Source of the DNA: Haliea sp040222615
GTDB lineage: Bacteria > Pseudomonadota > Gammaproteobacteria > Pseudomonadales > Halieaceae
Direction: 5' to 3'
Assembly (NCBI RefSeq): GCF_040222615.1
Contig: NZ_JAVKCQ010000108.1
Coordinates: 27,197-91,196 of the forward strand
DNA length: 64,000 nucleotides
This document shows, piece after piece, positions 61,731 to 64,000 of this stretch (position 1 is its first letter; each line of letters starts with the position of its first letter). The notes under the pieces were generated by a model. That model worked only from the letters and a program-made list of their open reading frames with translations, was not told the DNA's origin and did no database searches. The position numbers and the translations under genes are program-made.

Positions 61731-64000
61731 TCAGGGCTGGCGGGGCAGGGCCTGTCGCGGTGTCGGTGCCGTGGCCGTCGCAGCGGCATTGGGCAGGCTG
61801 ATCAGGTACTCGGCGGGAAAGTCGATGTCAGTCCGGTCCCGGTCCAGATCGATCACCGCCGGCTGGTCCGTGGTCAGCCAGGCACCACAGGCTTCGCCGG
61901 CGTCACAGATGAACAGGTCATTGTCGGCATCGGAGCCGGCGAATACCTGGTACAGGCCGGCGGGCAGGGCCGGGAAGCTGAAGCTGTAGCGGCCCTCGCG
62001 TGCCCGGGCCGCGGCCTGCTCCACCACGTCATCGATTTCCGGGTCGTAGACAAGGATGTACACCACTCCCACATCAGAGCCCGCCACATTGCCGACAGAC
62101 ACCAGGGCGCGGATCTGCAGGCTGTTGGCGCTGGAACGCGCGGTGACGGTGGCTGCAAAAAGGCCTTCGTCCAGCTGCCCGCGGTCTACGTTCAGCTGGT
62201 AACGGCCCAGGCCGAGGCCGTCAACCTCGACGGGGAGGACCTGCAACCAGGGCACGTCACTGTCCACCGCGGTCACTTCCAGGATCCCGCTGCCGCCGTT
62301 GCTGAGAAACAGGCTGAGACTGTCCAGGCCGGTACCGAAATTCAGGTTCAAGCTGGAGGACTGCAGCGATGCGGGTGCAGTGAACTCGGCGCCGATACTG
62401 TCCAGAGCGGCCTGTACCGCCCGGCCCGCGTTGATCAGGCCGTGGCCGTAAAAATCATCGCGCCCGGGCTCTCCCAGGTCGTCCGTCAGGCTGCCGCTTT
62501 GCAGCAGGGTTGCCAGCTGCCCCGGGGTGAGATCCGGATTGATGCTTTTCATCAGGGCGATGACGCCGGCAACGTGCGGTGCGGCCATTGAGGTACCACT
62601 CAGGAATACATAGGCAAAGTCGATGCCGGAGCCGGTAGCGGTGCCGCCGGTGCTGAGCACGCCATCGGGATAGCCGTCGCCGTTGATGTCGGCGCCGCTG
62701 TCGCCGCCGGGTGCGGCCAGGTCGATGGTTGTACCGCGATTGCTGTAGGAAGTGATCTGGCGCTGTATATCCACGGCGGACACCGAAATCACGCTGTCAA
62801 AGGCGGCGGGGTACCCCGGCGCGGTGCTGGCCTCGTTGCCGGCGGAGGCGACAACAAAGATGCCCGTCTCGCGCAGGTCCCGATACAGCTGCTGGTTGAT
62901 CTGGCTGAAGCCCTCGCCACCGAGACTGAGATTGATGATGTCCGCCCGCCGGGCAGGCAGGGTGCGGGAATCGTTGGCCAGGCCGGCTGCAAAACGCACG
63001 GCCTGGGCGACATCGTAGGAGGTGCCACCGCTGGCACCCAGGGCGCGCAGGGGCATCAAGCGGGTGTTCCAGGCGACACCGGCGACGCCGCTGGCATTGT
63101 TGCCGCGGGCGGCGATGGTGCCCGCCACGTGGGTGCCGTGGAAGCTGCTGGCGGCGGGGTTGCTGCGGTCACCCGGGTCTTCGGGATTGGAGTCGATACC
63201 GTTGCCGTCACCGGCCGCCTCCGGATCCCGGACAAAGTCGTAGCCGGCTACCAGTTGCCCGGCGAGATCGGGGTGTCCTGACAGAATGCCGGTGTCCACC
63301 ACCGCGACGATCACGCCCGGGTCCCCGGTGGTCACGTCCCAGGCCGCCGGCAGGGAAATCAGCGGGTAGTGCCACTGCAGGCGGTAGCCGTTGTCATTGG
63401 GCCGCAGGGACGCCTGAACACGGTAGTTGGGCTCCGCCCAGCGCACACCCGGAGTGCGGCGCAGCGACTTGATACTGACCAGCGTCTCCCAGCGCTGTTG
63501 CTGCTCTTGATCGGCGAACTGGTGCCGGCGGGCCGCCGCGGCACCGAGGCGACGCTGTTCCGCCTGGCCCGCACGCAGGGCAAGTAGCCGGGCGCGGCCA
63601 GCAGCACCGGCGCGTTGCTCCATTCCCATCTGGTCGGCCACATCTTCCAGCGAGGGGGCGGCCGGTTCCGCCGCGGCATCCCGGTAGTCGACGACGAGCT
63701 CTCCCGGAACGATCTCCGGCTGCCAGCCAGAGCCCTCCAGGGCCTGGTTGCCAACGGCCATGATGTAGTTGGTGGCACCGCTAAAAGCCGTGACATTGGC
63801 GAACCAGATCCCGCTCTCGGGCGCGGTCACGGTTTCAATCTCGCCCGCCTCGATGGAAAAATCGATGATTTCGCCCTGCTCTGAATACAGGTAGAGATCC
63901 GCATCCGCGGTCTCGAAGTCGGCAACCAGCAGGGTAACGGACTGCCCCGCCAGCAGCCGCACGCGGTAGTAGTCATCGATGTCGCCGGCTACCTGGGAGC
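61731..64000 (-). CDS. Subtilisin-family (S8) serine protease, 5' end outside window
   Basis: The frame stays open to the last base, so the N-terminus is missing; about 755 residues are visible. The visible N-terminal part (DDYYRVRLLAGQSVTLLVAD) is a pre-peptidase C-type beta domain. The catalytic triad is complete: Asp in VIVAVVDTGILSGHPDL, His in SFHGTHVAGTIAARG and Ser in FLSGTSMAAPHVAGVIAL. The C-terminal 200 residues are beta-rich, with an acidic calcium-like segment (GSDADNDLFICDAGEACG). It is probably secreted. Its gene end is 87 bases upstream of the hemN start. Confidence 0.9.
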   Translation of the reverse strand, partial: SQVAGDIDDYYRVRLLAGQSVTLLVADFETADADLYLYSEQGEIIDFSIEAGEIETVTAPESGIWFANVTAFSGATNYIMAVGNQALEGSGWQPEIVPGELVVDYRDAAAEPAAPSLEDVADQMGMEQRAGAAGRARLLALRAGQAEQRRLGAAAARRHQFADQEQQQRWETLVSIKSLRRTPGVRWAEPNYRVQASLRPNDNGYRLQWHYPLISLPAAWDVTTGDPGVIVAVVDTGILSGHPDLAGQLVAGYDFVRDPEAAGDGNGIDSNPEDPGDRSNPAASSFHGTHVAGTIAARGNNASGVAGVAWNTRLMPLRALGASGGTSYDVAQAVRFAAGLANDSRTLPARRADIINLSLGGEGFSQINQQLYRDLRETGIFVVASAGNEASTAPGYPAAFDSVISVSAVDIQRQITSYSNRGTTIDLAAPGGDSGADINGDGYPDGVLSTGGTATGSGIDFAYVFLSGTSMAAPHVAGVIALMKSINPDLTPGQLATLLQSGSLTDDLGEPGRDDFYGHGLINAGRAVQAALDSIGAEFTAPASLQSSSLNLNFGTGLDSLSLFLSNGGSGILEVTAVDSDVPWLQVLPVEVDGLGLGRYQLNVDRGQLDEGLFAATVTARSSANSLQIRALVSVGNVAGSDVGVVYILVYDPEIDDVVEQAAARAREGRYSFSFPALPAGLYQVFAGSDADNDLFICDAGEACGAWLTTDQPAVIDLDRDRTDIDFPAEYLISLPNAAATATAPTPRQALPRQP

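Noticed and set aside
1..64000. Mobile elements, CRISPR, tRNA or rRNA genes
   Set aside because: No transposase, integrase, direct-repeat array, tRNA cloverleaf or rRNA sequence was recognised. Even the accessory genes have composition like the core.

Overview
The window is a 64 kb gene-dense piece of a high-GC bacterial chromosome. The conserved blocks ygfA-6S RNA-zapA / ygfB-pepP-ubiH-ubiI and HAD-rppH-ptsP-lgt-thyA-folA mark it as a gammaproteobacterium, since both arrangements are known from Pseudomonas and relatives. Two TonB-dependent receptors, a DUF3450/ExbB/ExbD/TonB/TPR operon and several c-type cytochromes point to an aerobic marine or oligotrophic lineage such as Cellvibrionales/Halieaceae. 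That family-level guess is inference. I saw no insertion sequence, prophage, CRISPR array, tRNA or rRNA, and no gene-free stretch longer than about 300 bases.

Region 1 (1-15172) is core housekeeping: the end of ilvA, a 48-residue membrane ORF, ygfA, 6S RNA, zapA and a ZapB-like gene on the minus strand, then ygfB, pepP, ubiH, ubiI, gcvH, an rlmI-like methyltransferase, a HAD phosphatase, rppH, ptsP, an NRDE protein, lgt, thyA and folA.

Region 2 (15435-20935) is one operon for energising outer-membrane transport: DUF3450, a large TtpC-like ExbB, a short ExbB, two ExbD, TonB and a TPR protein. It ends at a strong terminator shared with a convergent cold-shock gene. A minus-strand glpQ-pyk-glk operon and a coniferyl-aldehyde-dehydrogenase-like gene follow.

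Region 3 (26556-43090) is accessory. A TetR-MscS gene pair is divergent from an SLC5-type symporter, which is followed by a TonB-dependent receptor, an acyl/aryl-CoA ligase, an alpha/beta hydrolase and an NTF2-like protein. Three TTCAAC-N4-GTTGAA palindromes tie the TetR gene to the symporter and the receptor, suggesting one regulon for uptake and activation of an organic acid. Next come a histidine-rich ZnuD-like receptor with a small HxH/CxxC membrane protein, a GNAT, ubiX, an MFS exporter, an SDR, a double cupin and a 2-hydroxyacid dehydrogenase.

Region 4 (43122-53849, mostly minus strand) has gorA followed by a tightly overlapped ABC ATPase, a permease/GldG fusion, a DUF4340 protein and an AraC regulator, then a DUF481 outer-membrane protein, DAHP synthase and a GPH-type symporter.

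Region 5 (53901-64000) has a zinc-ribbon protein, a three-gene cytochrome operon whose last product fuses a parallel beta-helix to a cytochrome c domain (the best candidate here for a poorly described system), a histone-H1-like protein, a PQQ-type aldose dehydrogenase, a small membrane protein, hemN with a possible Fnr/Anr box, and a subtilisin-like protease cut off by the window edge.
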